A stretch of DNA of 64,000 nucleotides from Rutpela maculata (lineage: Eukaryota > Arthropoda > Insecta > Coleoptera > Cerambycidae): the NCBI GenBank assembly GCA_936432065.2, contig OW386293.2, positions 97,423,795-97,487,794 of the forward strand, written 5' to 3'. The translations under genes and the position numbers were made by a program. This document shows, piece by piece, positions 42,790 to 54,556 of the stretch. Position 1 is the stretch's first letter; each line of letters starts with the position of its first letter. The notes beneath the pieces are model-generated. The model was not told where the DNA came from. It saw nothing but the letters and a program-made list of their open reading frames with translations, and made no database searches.

Positions 42790-45460
42790 ATTTCATTTAT
42801 TTAATCTAGCTCTGGCCCTAAATATTGCGCTAGCGAAAGCAGACTATTTAATCCTTTGCGGAGATATGAATATTGATTCAAGTAAAGGCTCTATAGTCTC
42901 AAAAATTCTTTCTGATCTTTTTCAATCCTTTGAATTACATGTAACAACAAATGAACCTACTAGAGTATTTACCTATGCCACTGGGTTGACCACTTCCAGT
43001 GTAATAGATTATTTAGTTACTTTACTAATATGCCTAAATCGGCTTATAACGTTAACAAATCCCAACACAGCCGACCATTTATCACATGTTTTTAACTTTC
43101 GTATTTCTGCTAAAATTGTTAATATTACAAGAAATGTTGATATAAAAAAACGAGATCTTTGTGATAATAATGTGCAAAATTTAATAAACAGCTTAACATT
43201 AGAACATTGGGATGATATAATCGAGCATGACATAAATAAGTCATTTATTAATTTCATCAATCGCATTACCTGGCATCTAGATGTCTCTTGCCCTTTAAAA
43301 TTATATAACACAAATAATAACAGTAATCGTAAAAGCTGGCTTACCAATGATATTATTCAAGACGGAATTGAACTAAAAAACCTTTATTGGGTAATTAATA
43401 ATGTAGACTGTCATAATGCTAAAGTACTATATAAAAACAAAAAACGAATATATAATAAAAATATTGAAGATGCAAAAATTAATTATTATCAAAACAAAAT
43501 AGGCCAGTCAACTAATAAAACTAGGGAAACGTGGAATATAGTAAATCATAAGTTAGGTAGAAATAATCACAGAAAAAATGATATGAAATTATATTCGGAA
43601 AATACAATCATTACTGATCCAAATGAATTCACAAATACTTTTGGCTCACATTTTTCTCTGGCGGTTCATATAAAATTACGTACCCATTTCGGACAAAATC
43701 TATCCTTGCCATGTACCCTTCCTGATATTAATCCGCACACTTTCTTTTTTAGTCCGGTCTCTGAATTACAGTTAATAAACACATTTAATAATCTCAAAAA
43801 CAAAATTTCTTCTGGTAATGATGGTTTTAGCTTCCAACTGCTAAAAAGAATTAAAGATTTTATCATACTACCCCCAAGGCATTTGATAAAAAACGCAATT
43901 GAGAGTGGTTCTTTTCCAAATATTTTAAAAATTTCGCACGTAGTTCCATTATTAAAATCGGATGATCCCTTAGATATAGATAATTATAGACTGATAACTT
44001 TAGTTAGTTCTCTGTCTAAAATAATGAAAAAGGTAATTTACGATCAGTTATCGGTATTTGTTGAAAAATACCATATTCTTACGTCATATCAACATGGCTT
44101 CTGGAGTGGTAAATCAGCAGAGACTGCTAGCGTCCAGTTACTAGATACGATTTATAATAATTTAAATAAAGGTAAATATGTGATAATGTTACAATTCGAC
44201 TTATCCAAGCCGCTTGATACCTTGGATGTGGATTTTATTACATCTAAACTCTTTAACCTTGGTATACGGAGAAATATTCTGGAGTGGATTCATTCATACT
44301 TAGTAGACCGTAAAATAATTGTGAGGATTGGTAACCACTTTTCAGAAGAATTTTATGTATCCCGAGGAGTCCCCCAGAGGTCAGTACTAGGGCCCTTACT
44401 TTTTATATTATATGTCAACGATCTACCACATCATATAAAAAGTGGGTCAGTGACTATGTTTGCTGACGATAACACTATAACTGTGGCAGACTCAAATATT
44501 GATATCCTCCATAAAAAAGTTAATAATATTCTAGATGAATTTTCTGCTTGATGTGACCGTAATAAACTTATACTAAATTCGTCCAAAACAACTTTCATGA
44601 ATTTTTACAATAGGAAACCCTGTATTATACAGAATTTTACATTTTGCTGCAAGAGCAAATTCTTAGGCGTTGTTCTGGACGCAGATCTATCCTGGAAATC
44701 CCAAATTGATATAGTATGCAAGAAACTAAACATGGCTTATTTTGCAGTTATACAACTAAAAAATATCTTTGATCTTAAGGCAGTACTAAATACTTATTAT
44801 TCACTTGCATACTCGTATATAAGTTTTACTATATTATGTTGGGGTATGGCCACTGAAAGAGACAGAGTTTTTATTTGCTAAAAAAAAACTCATACGTTTA
44901 ATATTTAACTTAAAACCAGGGGAAAGCTGCAAACATAGTTTCAAGTCAAATAAATTACTTACAACTCCATCAATTTTTATTTATAAATGCTTTTGTTTCG
45001 TAAAAAAAAACTTACACCTTTTTGGTAAAGTTTCATCTCGTCATAATTATATCACGAGAAGCAGTGACCTCCTAATAAAATCGCATAATTCTACATTATT
45101 ATTAACAATTTTAATTCATACAAACTTAAAGTTAAAAATATGTTAACAGACGGTGCATTTTATAGCGTTGATGCCTTCCTTAATAGATAAATTTATGTTT
45201 ACTGGTGTTATTTTTTATATTATGTGTACTTGTACTTTTAGGTTTTACATATGTAGACTATTTACAATGCGTGTAGGTATATTTATACTTTTATCTATTT
45301 ATTCAATTTTTTTTCCTCAATGTATTATTGGTACCTATGTTATTGACGTATTAAATACATATTTTTGTGAAATTGACCTATCTTATATCATGTATAATGA
45401 TCTAAAGGATTAATAAAGTATATTATTATTATGTATTATTATTATTATTATTATTACAAT
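42790..45460 (+). pseudogene. LINE (CR1/Jockey-like) with endonuclease tail and reverse transcriptase
   Basis: The frame is open from about 42790 to a TGA at 44549, then continues in the same frame to 44881. The TGA stands where the family has Trp (FSAW.CDRN), so one base change. Order: LILCGDMNID (end of the endonuclease, 42848-42875); SSVIDYLVT and DHLSHVF (last endonuclease motifs); a linker with SWLTNDIIQ; KISSGNDGFSFQLLKR (43800); HVVPLLKSDDP and NYRLITLVSSLSKIM (43940-44030); YQHGFWSGKSAETASV; LQFDLSKPLDTLDVDF (44190; AFD now PLD); RGVPQRSVLGPLLFILYVND (44362-44420); MFADDNTITV (44458, catalytic FADD); FLGVVLDADLSWKSQID (44660). A frameshift at about 44880 separates the C-terminal R..FNLKPGESCKHSF and HNYITRSSDLL blocks. 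The 3' end is AATAAAGTA followed by (TTA)n to about 45465. 5' truncated by ~500 codons. Confidence 0.9.
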
Positions 45461-45465
45461 AATAA

Positions 45466-45610
45466 TAACACAGGACCACAAAATATTTTTGCAAGGTGTG
45501 TCAGACCAGACCCATATGTTTTTGGGGTTGCTGAAACTGAAACAGAGACTTGTTTCAGGAGTTTTCTTTAAATAAAAAACATTTTTTTTAATCGACTTCA
45601 TATTACGAAA
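45466..45610. mobile_element. Left end of a CACAG/TAA-type palindromic element
   Basis: After TAA (45463-45465) the sequence starts CACAGGACCACAAAATATTT and continues GACCAGACCCATATG, TTTTTGGGGTTGCTGAAAC. The same order (CACAG..CCACAAAA, GACC..ACCAGACCCATGTAT, TTTCGGTCGCTGAATCCGAA) opens the 16677-18201 element. No matching right end was found, so its length is unknown. It sits exactly at the (TTA)n tail of the LINE. Confidence 0.55.
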
Positions 45611-46155
45611 ATATTCGAAGATTTGGTGGAGTCGCCGGTAATTTCAATTAAACAAGGTATTATTTTTGTAGTAGCATTCAGATGATGCCCAACATAAAGA
45701 TAATTTCACAATAGTTTCCGTCACTATATAGAAGTTAAATAAATAAAATAAACTACTAAGGTTGAAAAAAAAAATTTTTTTTAATCAAAAAATCTTCAAA
45801 AAATATCTCTCAAGACTAAGACTCAGTTTTACAAATATCTGTCTACCTTTTAGTGGAAAGTAGCAAGGAACTGTACCTTATTACCTAAAATCAATCTGAA
45901 ATCGGTGCAAAAATATCTAATTTCAAAATTTGTTGTTTATAATTCATAGGTACCCAAAACCTTCATTAGAAATTTCAGTTACGAAACTGACATTATACAG
46001 AACCAATACTTGTACCGAATGCAGCAGGTAGGCAGGACTCCAATAACCACATAACTCAGAGGCCAATACAGCAGACAGCGAGAGCTCTAGTTGAGGCTCC
46101 TTATTTTGTTTCGGATTGAAGCGGACTGTATGCTGGGTTCATAGCTTTCTTCGAA
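45611..46155. other. No recognisable gene
   Basis: AT-rich with short poly(A)/(T) runs, probably interior of the element that begins at 45466. Confidence 0.4.
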
Positions 46156-46575
46156 AAAAAGAGGCCTTAGGCTTGTCTAGGGTTCGTGGATATCAAGTTA
46201 TTGGGTTTATATGGATGTGGACTCACCCTATTCGATTGGCATATCTGCGGCTTGAGGGTGTCAGGTTATTCTAGTTTTCGGAGGTTAATTCATGGCTGTA
46301 CCGATTGCGAACAGGCCTTTGGCTTGTCTGTGGTTCGAAGATGTCGAATTATTGGGCTTTATGAAGGTGAGCTCATCTCATTCGACAGAAACAGATTTTC
46401 GGCCTGTCTGTGGCTTAAGGATGTCTGGTTATTATGGTTTTTAGGGGGTAATTCATGACTTGTCTGGTTAAAAACAAGCCTTTGGCCTGTCTGTGCTTTG
46501 AGGATGTTGAGTTATTGGGGTTTTTTCACGTGGGCTTGCGGCTCATTCGATAAAAACAGGCCTTTTAAATGCCAA
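46156..46575 (+). repeat. Satellite-like array of ~80 bp monomers in two alternating types
   Basis: Five and a bit monomers start near 46156, 46245, 46312, 46391, 46473 and 46556. All share GGCTTGTCTGTGG (or close), GAGGATGTC and GTTATTGGG. One type ends CTCATTCGATAAAAACAGGC; the other ends TTTTTAGGGGGTAATTCATG. They alternate, giving a ~160 bp higher-order unit. The 90-codon open frame at 46186-46458 results from the periodicity and is not a gene. Confidence 0.75.
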
Positions 46576-46579
46576 CAAG

Positions 46580-48300
46580 TATTTATCGGGTCTTATCACA
46601 TATTTAAGAAGGTACATAAACCGAAATGGGTTTTATTATTTCTTTTGTGCATACCAATTTATCTGCAAATAATATGTACTTAAAAAAAGGCCTTCAATTT
46701 ATCTTTAAAGCAATTTGTTAAACCTCTTTGCTCTTTAAGACCTATTGGTTTTATAGCCACTGAATTGCTGCACTATTCAAAACCACAATAAACTCATTAA
46801 CTTTTATAGTGAATTTTAAATATTTTAAGTTTTGTGGTAGACATCTATAAATCTTTAGGTTTTATGAGAGTTTTAAAATATGGTCTTTAAGTACTCCTTA
46901 TCAAGCAATAAAACTAATAACTCTTAAGTAGTCTTACCCTTAATATATGTTATCATAAATACTATTTGCTTTTAACGATAATTGGTAAAGGTTCCTTAAA
47001 ACCTAATAGTTTTTTGGTAGCTTTATTAAGCTACGTTAAAACTTTTTGATTTTTATAAAGCACTTATAAATTCTTTGGTTTCCCCACTTACGCCTTTAAA
47101 CTTTCAGAGAGGGGGCATATAACGCATAATAAACGCCATTTTGTGATTGCTGATTCTAGTTTAAACAGTGCAGTGCGGCGAAACTGTTTAAAATCAACTT
47201 ACTTGTAGTTTTTCACTTTTTCTTGATCAATTAACGCTATAATCAAAGAAATAACGAGAAATTAATGATCGCACACTCAAAAACACACGAAATAAATAAT
47301 GCTTTTTAAGTTATGTTATCTGAGCTAAGTACGTTTGGATTAGATATTGTCAGAGACTAATCTTAAGGGTTTTAAAGAAGAGTAGTAAGGCTGGGTAAAG
47401 TCTTATAGGCTTTAAAATAGTAATAAAGTGGAGCAATTGGAATTTAACAAAACCTTTTGTTTTATAAAAATACTTCCTAAAGCCACAAACTCTTAAGATG
47501 GTATTCTATTAAAATAAACGGTTTTATTAATTTTTCAGCCACGTTTTTTTTTCTGTTAACTATGTTCGACCGTGTTTGACAAAGTTGGAACAACAGTGTT
47601 TAGTTATATTTTTCTTATTCTTACTGTTTACATTTAGCCTGCAACTATTTAAAATGTGTTAACATGTCATATAAACTCCTAAAAAGCCCAAAATCGTACT
47701 GAGTAAGCTAAAACTAGGGTTACTATTTTTTTTATTAATTATTGTAAATAATAATTAATAAGCTGACACATGAAAGGCGTGTGATTTTTTTAAAAGTTTT
47801 TTGATATACTTTATCAATAAAGTGGTCTGCGTCGACAATTTTTTGATACTAGGTTGTTTATTAAAATCAAATTTCAAAACGTTAGTACATGCAGATATTT
47901 TAATCAAGGCAGACATATTTTATTACTTGGCGACATTTTCTGATTTAGACAGTTTAAGTGCAACAAGTTTTCAACAAAGAATTATTAAAGACACAATTAT
48001 TTATGATGTTCTCAAAACACATAAAATTTGATTGCAAGTACTAGTGGTTTTAAGAAGATTTTATAAAAGGTTTTATGATAGACTTGAAAACATCTTGCAG
48101 ATTTGGGTTCTAAAGTACTGTTGGTTTTATTGATAGTTTTAAGGAAGATATTTGTAACCTTTATAAAAGGTCTTTTTTGATTTTATGCCGGGTTTATTGT
48201 AGCTTTTAAGAGGTTACCTAGTATAAACAGTTTTACGATCAGTTTTATTATATAGACTTAATAACCTCTTGTAGATTGTGATAAAAGTTAAATTGTTATT
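46580..48300. other. No recognisable gene; degenerate TTTTA(A/T)AGG-rich sequence
   Basis: Much of 46690-47110 and 48030-48300 is built from loose variants of GGTTTTATAA and CTTTTAAGA, suggesting a decayed minisatellite. A hairpin TTATTAATTATT..AATAATTAATAA is at 47731-47761. A 76-codon frame at 47801-48031 has no domain. Confidence 0.4.
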
Positions 48301-48304
48301 TGGG

Positions 48305-48420
48305 ATCTACAGACTTAAAAATGTTTTTGCGAGCCGGACCAGACCCAGTATAGCATATGTTTTTAGGGTCGCTGAAACCGAATCTGAAACTTATTTTGCT
48401 ATAAGAAGTTTATTATCACA
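48305..48420. mobile_element. Fragment related to the CACAG/TAA element left end
   Basis: CTACAGACTTAAAAATGTTTTTGC then GGACCAGACCCAG and TTTTTAGGGTCGCTGAAACC-like sequence parallel the start of the copies at 16677 and 45466, in the same orientation as 45466. The terminus itself is degenerate (TACAG for CACAG). Confidence 0.5.
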
Positions 48421-48473
48421 TTTTTTATGAAGTAGTAGAAGTTTAGATATTTTTAACGCATTGGGGTATGTAC

Positions 48474-49094
48474 TAGAGATGGGCGCGTGAGTCGATTTTG
48501 AGTCACGCTCACGCACGCCCACGACTTTAAACCTTTAACTCACGCACACTCACGCACGACTGATATATGTTAAGGCAAAGTCACGCACGGGATCTTTTGA
48601 CTCACGCACACTCACGAAATCTTCCGTAATTTGGTACCTTAAATGTACACGCTCACGCCGTGACACGGCGTGACACGGTGAAATTCACGTCACGTGCCCA
48701 TCTCTGGACCAGAGTGACCAGACCAGGCCAGGAGGGCTAGGCGACTGGCGAATGCAGTATAGAGAGATTGCAATTACGCTGTTTGATTTGAATGTTGCGT
48801 CATTCATCCGGTCTCCTGTCCTTTTCCCTCCCTTCTCGCGCTCGTGTTTCGTCTTCCGTATATCGCTTCGCTTCTTATTCTTGTCACGACACGACAGGTT
48901 GAAGTTTTAAAGCAGAGATGGGGCGTCGTGTCACGGCGTGAATATTATCTCACGCACGCTCACGCACGGGATCTTTTGACTCACGCACACTCACGAAATT
49001 TTCGTGATTTGGTACCTTAAATGTACACGCTCACGTCGTGACACGCCGTGAAACGGCGTGACACGGTGAAATTCACGTCACGTGCCCATCTCTA
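48474..49094. mobile_element. Composite hAT-type MITE with perfect 8 bp target duplication
   Basis: Ends TAGAGATGGGC (48474) and GCCCATCTCTA (49094) with GTATGTAC on both sides (48466-48473, 49095-49102). An 8 bp duplication is typical of hAT. The interior is two related units: 48474-48705 ends in its own GCCCATCTCT, and 48913-49094 begins with its own AGAGATGGGG. Both units share the block ACTCACGCACACTCACGAAA, TTTGGTACCTTAAATGTACA and GGTGAAATTCACGTCACGTG. CACG/CGTG is repeated dozens of times near the ends. The 207 bp between the units is GC-richer and not repeated. No transposase. Confidence 0.85.
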
Positions 49095-49104
49095 GTATGT
49101 ACCA

Positions 49105-50745
49105 TCTCGAAAGCATTTATTTATTATGTGACATATGAGTTCAGTTAGCTGAGGAGTGCATTTTTTGATAGTTTTAAATGATATGTATAGTAATAAAAGT
49201 CAGGAAATTTGTACTTCAATGTAATAAAGAATTACCTCACAAACCTAAATATGGTATTATATGTGAAAGAGGCTAATTTCAAGTACTTACGTATTTCTCA
49301 TGATATGAATGTGTTAAACTTTTGTATTACTTAACAATTTTTCTAAAATAATTTACAAATAAATTGTTTAATTTATTTTATTAATTAACACACAAAACTA
49401 CATTTCTTGTTAGAAATAGCAATGGATTTCAGTATAAAATAATTTTATATATTTGTTATTTTGTATCGCCATTTATAGAGTTTCTTTTGTTTTCTTAGGC
49501 GATATTCTGAATATTATGTTGATTTTTATAATCTGGGGACTTTGGGTTATATAAATTGACCACTTTCTGTATTTAAAATCTCTCACTTTCAAAGATTCCT
49601 GGAAATTGTCAACATCAACGCACAGTAAAAGTGGAGAGTAGAATACTGTCACGTTTTTCAGTAGTGCTATACAAAATTGTGATTTTAATGGGAACTTTCC
49701 GTTTTTATATAAAATTTCTTTTATATCACAGTGATCTATGTCGGTGATATGCATATACTAGTCTATAATCTTCATATTTGATTTGATGTCTAAATGCCAT
49801 AAAACTGCAAACGTTGACCATATAAATATAAACCGCAGTGGCTTAAACTGGTATAAATTCAATAAGAAATCTATTCCTTTTTCTAACATATTTTCAATTT
49901 TGTACCGCATACAGAACCTCACTCATAATTTCCAATTATTAAAATAAATTGTGTTACATATTATTAATCAAATTGTTAATTAGATTATGTCCGAATTGAC
50001 AACTAGACGCAATGAAACAGGAAGGGTTATACACTAAAGAAGATACTAAGAAATAAATAATAACCAAAAACAAAAAAAATTTAGAAAATATTGAAATACA
50101 GAATTGTTCGATGTATCTGACACAAATAACACAAAACAGTTAAGTTATCAGGACAAACAAGGCTTGCCATTTAAAAAAAATATATTTAAAATATGTCAAA
50201 ATTATTCTGATGAAATAAAAAATATAATTTCTATTTAGGAACAAAGCTCAAAAAATAGGTAAAAGGCAAATACTTGCCTCTAAAACAACAAGGCTTTACA
50301 AGGTCAATCAGAAAACCGCGAACTCGTCAGCGAAATAAAAAGAGTAGTGTAATTTTTTTTTAATTTAGATTTAAAAGAGTAATAACTTAACGATTTTATT
50401 GAATTTTGTGGTACATTATCTAACTTGAGGTTTGGCGAATTTTTAGTCAATTTTGTCAGTCGATGGTCTTAGGAAATCAGCTTGCCTGGTGCTGTAATTA
50501 TGATAATTTGAATTTCTCTCAGAAGAGTTAAAGTTTTGGTGAACTTCCAATAAACTAAGATAAATATAGGGTCCGGCAATGGTACGTGATGTTTTTCATC
50601 ACATTGTAATCATTGGAAAAAAATATTTTAAAATTTTTTATAAAAGTAAAAAATAATACTCATTGAGTGCAATTTTTGACAGTGTAATTATCTTTTAAAA
50701 TGACGCATTTTAAATATCGTCTATTATACTCTATATATTTTTCAA
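49105..50745. other. No recognisable gene
   Basis: AT-rich. A 93-codon minus-strand frame at 49473-49754 has no domain I recognise. Confidence 0.45.
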
Positions 50746-50749
50746 TATT

Positions 50750-51425
50750 TTCCGAAAAATTCTTCTTATCTCTTGTGTTATGCTGTCATGTTGTCAATTA
50801 GACTATCGTCCAATGTGACACCCAAGAGTTTCGCAATGGTACCACCCTTAGTCACTGTATTACACGTAGAGAAGATGAGCCTCCGAGTTTTATCTTCATT
50901 TATTTTTAGCTGGTCAAAGAGGAACCAGGTTTTAGCATGATTAGAAATTAAAGAAGTGTGTTGATATAAAACGTCAAGGTCACTTGAAAAGTAATCAATG
51001 TGGTGTCATCAGCATAAGCAATACACCCATGACGCAACATAATATGAAATAAGTCATTGACATATATAATAAATAGGAGTGGCTCCAGAATGGAACCCTA
51101 AGGCGCTCCATGCTTCACCAGATTTAGATTAGAAGTGATATTATCTAGGTTGACGCACTCCACTGTTCTTTATTACATAAATAAAAATGAAGTAGTTCCA
51201 AAGAACTCCCGAGTACACCATAGAAGCTCAACTTTTACACGAGTAAGTCATGTGAATCACAATCAAGGGCCTTGGACAAATCAAGCAATGTAATCTCTAC
51301 ATGCCTTCGTTGCTCAGGGCCCTCAACAATGTCCTGCACTATATTGATCACAACTTGTGTAGTAGCAAAGAGTAAGAGTGTATACTAGTAAAGCACGCTT
51401 GCGGCGGAAACCAAACAGACAAGAA
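50750..51425 (-). pseudogene. Decayed LINE reverse transcriptase (CR1/Jockey-like)
   Basis: Reading down from 51420 with frame changes: QDIVEGPEQRRHVEITLLDL and SKALDCDSHDLL (51340-51255; the D.SKAFD.V.H block), LSFYGVLGSSLELL, W.....I.SNLN...H, GSILEPLLFIIYVNDLF (51090-51040), GCIAYADDTTLI (51030-50995, intact YADD box), then MKI..D.KT-like residues and ...GVTLD-like sequence (LGVTLDDSLIDNM at about 50810). No frame stays open for long. The target clade is similar to the 42790 LINE but the copy is much older. Confidence 0.7.
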
Positions 51426-51429
51426 AGTC

Positions 51430-52480
51430 GTGCGATTCAAAATAATCGATATTAATCGATTTTTAAAAATTGTGTCTAAAACTTTTGCTAAAATTAACAT
51501 GAAGACACTCGACGTACGTATCGACAATCATGCTGACATCATCTGGAGGTAACTAAGACGCGAGATGATGACAACTTGGTTGGCGAAACGCGAGTATGGT
51601 GTTCGAGCAGGTTTTTAGTATCTCGGTATTTCTGAAACCTACGTTCAGTATCAAAGAATATTTTAACAGTCTTTCGGGAATAACGGAATTGAATTGATGC
51701 AAACTTAACGTCTTATTTTAAACCAAATTAGTTCATTTTCCATGTACTAATTATTTCCCAGTCTTAAGGAAAATTAATTTGATTCAACTTCTTTGTGACA
51801 GAAATCAAAAGAAAACTTAAATATCCGGAATGTTCCACAAGGAATTTTGTTATTTGCTTTTCCGCTACTTCTCTCGAGGGTCACTGACTGAAAATATTAT
51901 ATTTCTCGGATAAACAACTGTATTCGGCATATTGACATACAAGCAGCCTTGGAAATGTTTTCTTCCTGTAATTCCCTTCACGTCTTTATTTTTAGCGTGT
52001 CCATTTCATGGTGGTATATCTATTGATAAACGAGGCCGGTGCGGTAGAGAGCTTTTTATATTTTATGGCCAATATAATGATGATGTTTTTCTGTTTTATG
52101 GTATTCGGATATAGAGATAAGGTAGCTGATGGCGTTGTAAATTTTCCTATGACATTAAAGGTTTTATGGAGGGGCATTTAGCTCCTTGATTCGGGTTGCA
52201 ATTCGAAAGTCACACAGATAACTTATATTGTTATATTATATCTTGGGTTATATTTTTCTCTTGCGTTTCTATAGGACGCAGTTTTTTTGCGATTCATTTT
52301 GTTACTTTGTCCTTGTCTGGACCACAGAAAAGCTATAACGTTCTGTTCAGGAAGTGGTCAAAATTTTAAACACATTTGAAAAGTCCCCGCTGTTTTCTTA
52401 TGAAATTGAATTTCGGTCAAATTGGCTGAATTATTAATATGTTAAAAGCTCTCTGAACTCATGATTTTTTTTCATGTGAA
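51430..52480. other. No recognisable gene
   Basis: Short frames at 51932-52177 have no domain. No repeat recognised. Confidence 0.45.
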
Positions 52481-52486
52481 GACAGG

Positions 52487-52560
52487 GCTGCGCCGTCCAT
52501 AAGGGCAAATCGTGCGGCGCACGATGGCGCCGCATAGTGGGGCAGGAATTCGAAAACGTG
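52487..52560 (+). mobile_element. Terminal fragment of a hAT (ZMYM-type) transposon
   Basis: CAGGGCTGCGCCGTCCATAA then GGGCAAATCGTGCGGCGCAC and GATGGCGCCG. I recall CAGGG(G)CGG.CCGTCCATA..G as a frequent start of hAT elements whose transposases are annotated ZMYM-type. Only this end is present. The high GC in an AT-rich context supports a separate origin. Confidence 0.45.
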
Positions 52561-52659
52561 GCAATAATTCTAATTTCCGGAACAATGACTAAAAAAATCA
52601 TTTATACGGGTTTCTGGGAGTGTACATTTTAAATCTAACGCTGAAATGTAAAAATATAT

Positions 52660-53545
52660 ACCTGTCCGATATGTTAAGGTCAATCTGCCATCCTGGAAAA
52701 ATAAAAAAACACAAAAAATGGCCAAAAAAATCAAAATAGAATATCTTTTCGATAAGAACAAGAAATTTCACCAAAGTTGGCAAAAATAAAACTCATCTAT
52801 GGTCAAATATAATGCACTAAACCCGGATGATGTAAATCAAAGTGGCGGACGAAATAAAATTCTTTAATTCTTCAAGTATCAGGGAGACGTTGTGCGCCAC
52901 TTTTTTCTATCGTAGGTTCTTTTAGGTACATAAAGGGGAGAAAGTTTAATTTTTTTTATTTTCAAAAAAAGTGTTTTTTTACAATTTTCAAAAATGCATT
53001 TTCCTTGACCTTCCTTTTTTTACCCAATTTTTATCGAAACAAAATGAAATATACTATAGAAAGTCTTGTATAACTTCAAACATCTAATACAAAATGAAAC
53101 TCCATTAATTTGATAACGAAATTTATTAAGCATACGAATTGTAATAATAATAATAATATATGAAAAAAATTAAGGTCAAAGAAAATGCATTTTTAAAAAT
53201 TGTAGAAAATGCACTTTTATGAAAAATTAAAAAAATTAAACTTTATCCCCTCAAAGTACCTAAAAGAACCTACAATCTACAAAAAAGTCACAAAGCCTCC
53301 TTGGTACTTGACGAAGAATTAAAAAAAAATTATTTCGTCTGCTATCATTGAGCGTTCTATTTGTCCTGGAGCGTCCTGGTTTGGTGCATTATATATGACC
53401 ATAGATGAGTTTTGTTTTTGTCAACTTTAGTGGAATTACTCCTTCCATCGAAAAAAGATTCAATTTTGATTTTTTCTGACATTTTTGGTGTTTTATATTT
53501 TTTCCAAGATGGCGGATTGACCTATATATATCGGATAGGTCCATA
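52660..53545. mobile_element. ~890 bp foldback element (arms ~370 bp)
   Basis: Left arm 52665-53035 and right arm 53160-53545 are inverted copies at roughly 80% by eye. Landmarks: GGTCAATCTGCCATCCTGGA (52679) with its complement at 53508; AAAACTCATCTATGGTCA (52788) with its complement at 53397; TAGGTTCTTTTAGGTAC (52913) with its complement at 53260; AAATGCATTTTCCTTGACCT (52992) with its complement at 53180. The centre holds (AAT)n at 53143. No coding capacity; no target duplication identified. Confidence 0.75.
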
Positions 53546-53889
53546 ATTTTTAAGAATTTTATTTCAAATAAGTCAGTATTTTTAATATTCCCATTCGATT
53601 ACTAGTACAAGATATATTAAGAAGATAAGTAGAAAATGCGCGAAAGTGCGTCAAAAAGTGCATATAACTTTTGAGGCATTAGGAATTTTTGGGCGTAAAT
53701 ATTTTTTTCGTAATCAGGAGATAATAATACATAAGAATCAATGATACAATTTCTAGTGAAATGTTGACGCTGAAAGAAATTAAATTAAATCAATTCGGCT
53801 ATACCTATACACGTTTCAAAAATATTCATGAAATACATTTTCAGAAATTCAATTCAAATTTTAACATGAGTACCAGTTTAACATAATTA

Positions 53890-54235
53890 TCAAGTTTCTG
53901 ATTGCCAGTCGTAAATTTATGATACTCATCGAATTACAAGGATAACTAGTACATGCGCTAGAAAAAGCCAATTATCGTGAAAGACAAGACCTACGTACCA
54001 TTTTTTAAAGATGGCGAAAATATTTTCGCACCCAGTTTATGATTTCCAGTCGTAAATTTGTGATACTCATCGAATCACAAGGATAACTAGTACATGCGGT
54101 AGGAACAGCCGATACGCCGTTAATTATAGTGAAAGGCAAGACGTTCGCACCACTTTTCAAAGATGGCGAATGTCTTTTCTCAGTCAGGACCATACTTACC
54201 AGGTTCCTGATTGCCATTCATAAACTTATTTTTTG
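53890..54235 (+). repeat. Tandem repeat, two units plus a partial third (~150-165 bp)
   Basis: Units start TTTCTGATTGCCAGTCGTAA (53895), GATTTCCAGTCGTAAATTTG (about 54040) and CCTGATTGCCATTCATAAAC (about 54206, cut short). Shared blocks: GATACTCATCGAAT, ACAAGGATAACTAGTACATG, GTGAAAG.CAAGAC and AAAGATGGCGAA. The second unit has ~15 extra bases (CGATACGCCGTT). No coding capacity. Confidence 0.85.
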
Positions 54236-54556
54236 TCTGACTTTTTTTTCAAATTTGGGCTAGCGTAGCGCTTCCTTGTACCACCCAAAATGAATGGGAG
54301 TCTGAATTTATGATTTTTGGAGGTAAATTAAGAAATCCCTCCAACCCCCATGCCCTATGACTTATTTGTGACTTTTTTTTTACTTTTACAAGTCATATTT
54401 CTTACACCTTTGTGGGCCTGCCGTACGCCCCTGCCCCCAAAAAAGGGGCTGGCATGGTCATTTCTGTACTCTACTGCCCCAAATTAACAACAATTCATAC
54501 ATTTTGGGAGTAAACCTCTGACACCCAATTAGTGGTCGGCGGGCTCCTGGTCTATA

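Noticed and set aside
43009..43347. 112-codon minus-strand frame
   Set aside because: Antisense to the LINE endonuclease/RT frame; no features of its own.
46186..46458. 90-codon open frame
   Set aside because: Lies within the 80 bp tandem array; the frame and the repeated residues come from the monomer sequence.
51932..52177. Overlapping 60-codon frames on both strands
   Set aside because: No domain, and both strands open equally, so chance is the simplest explanation.
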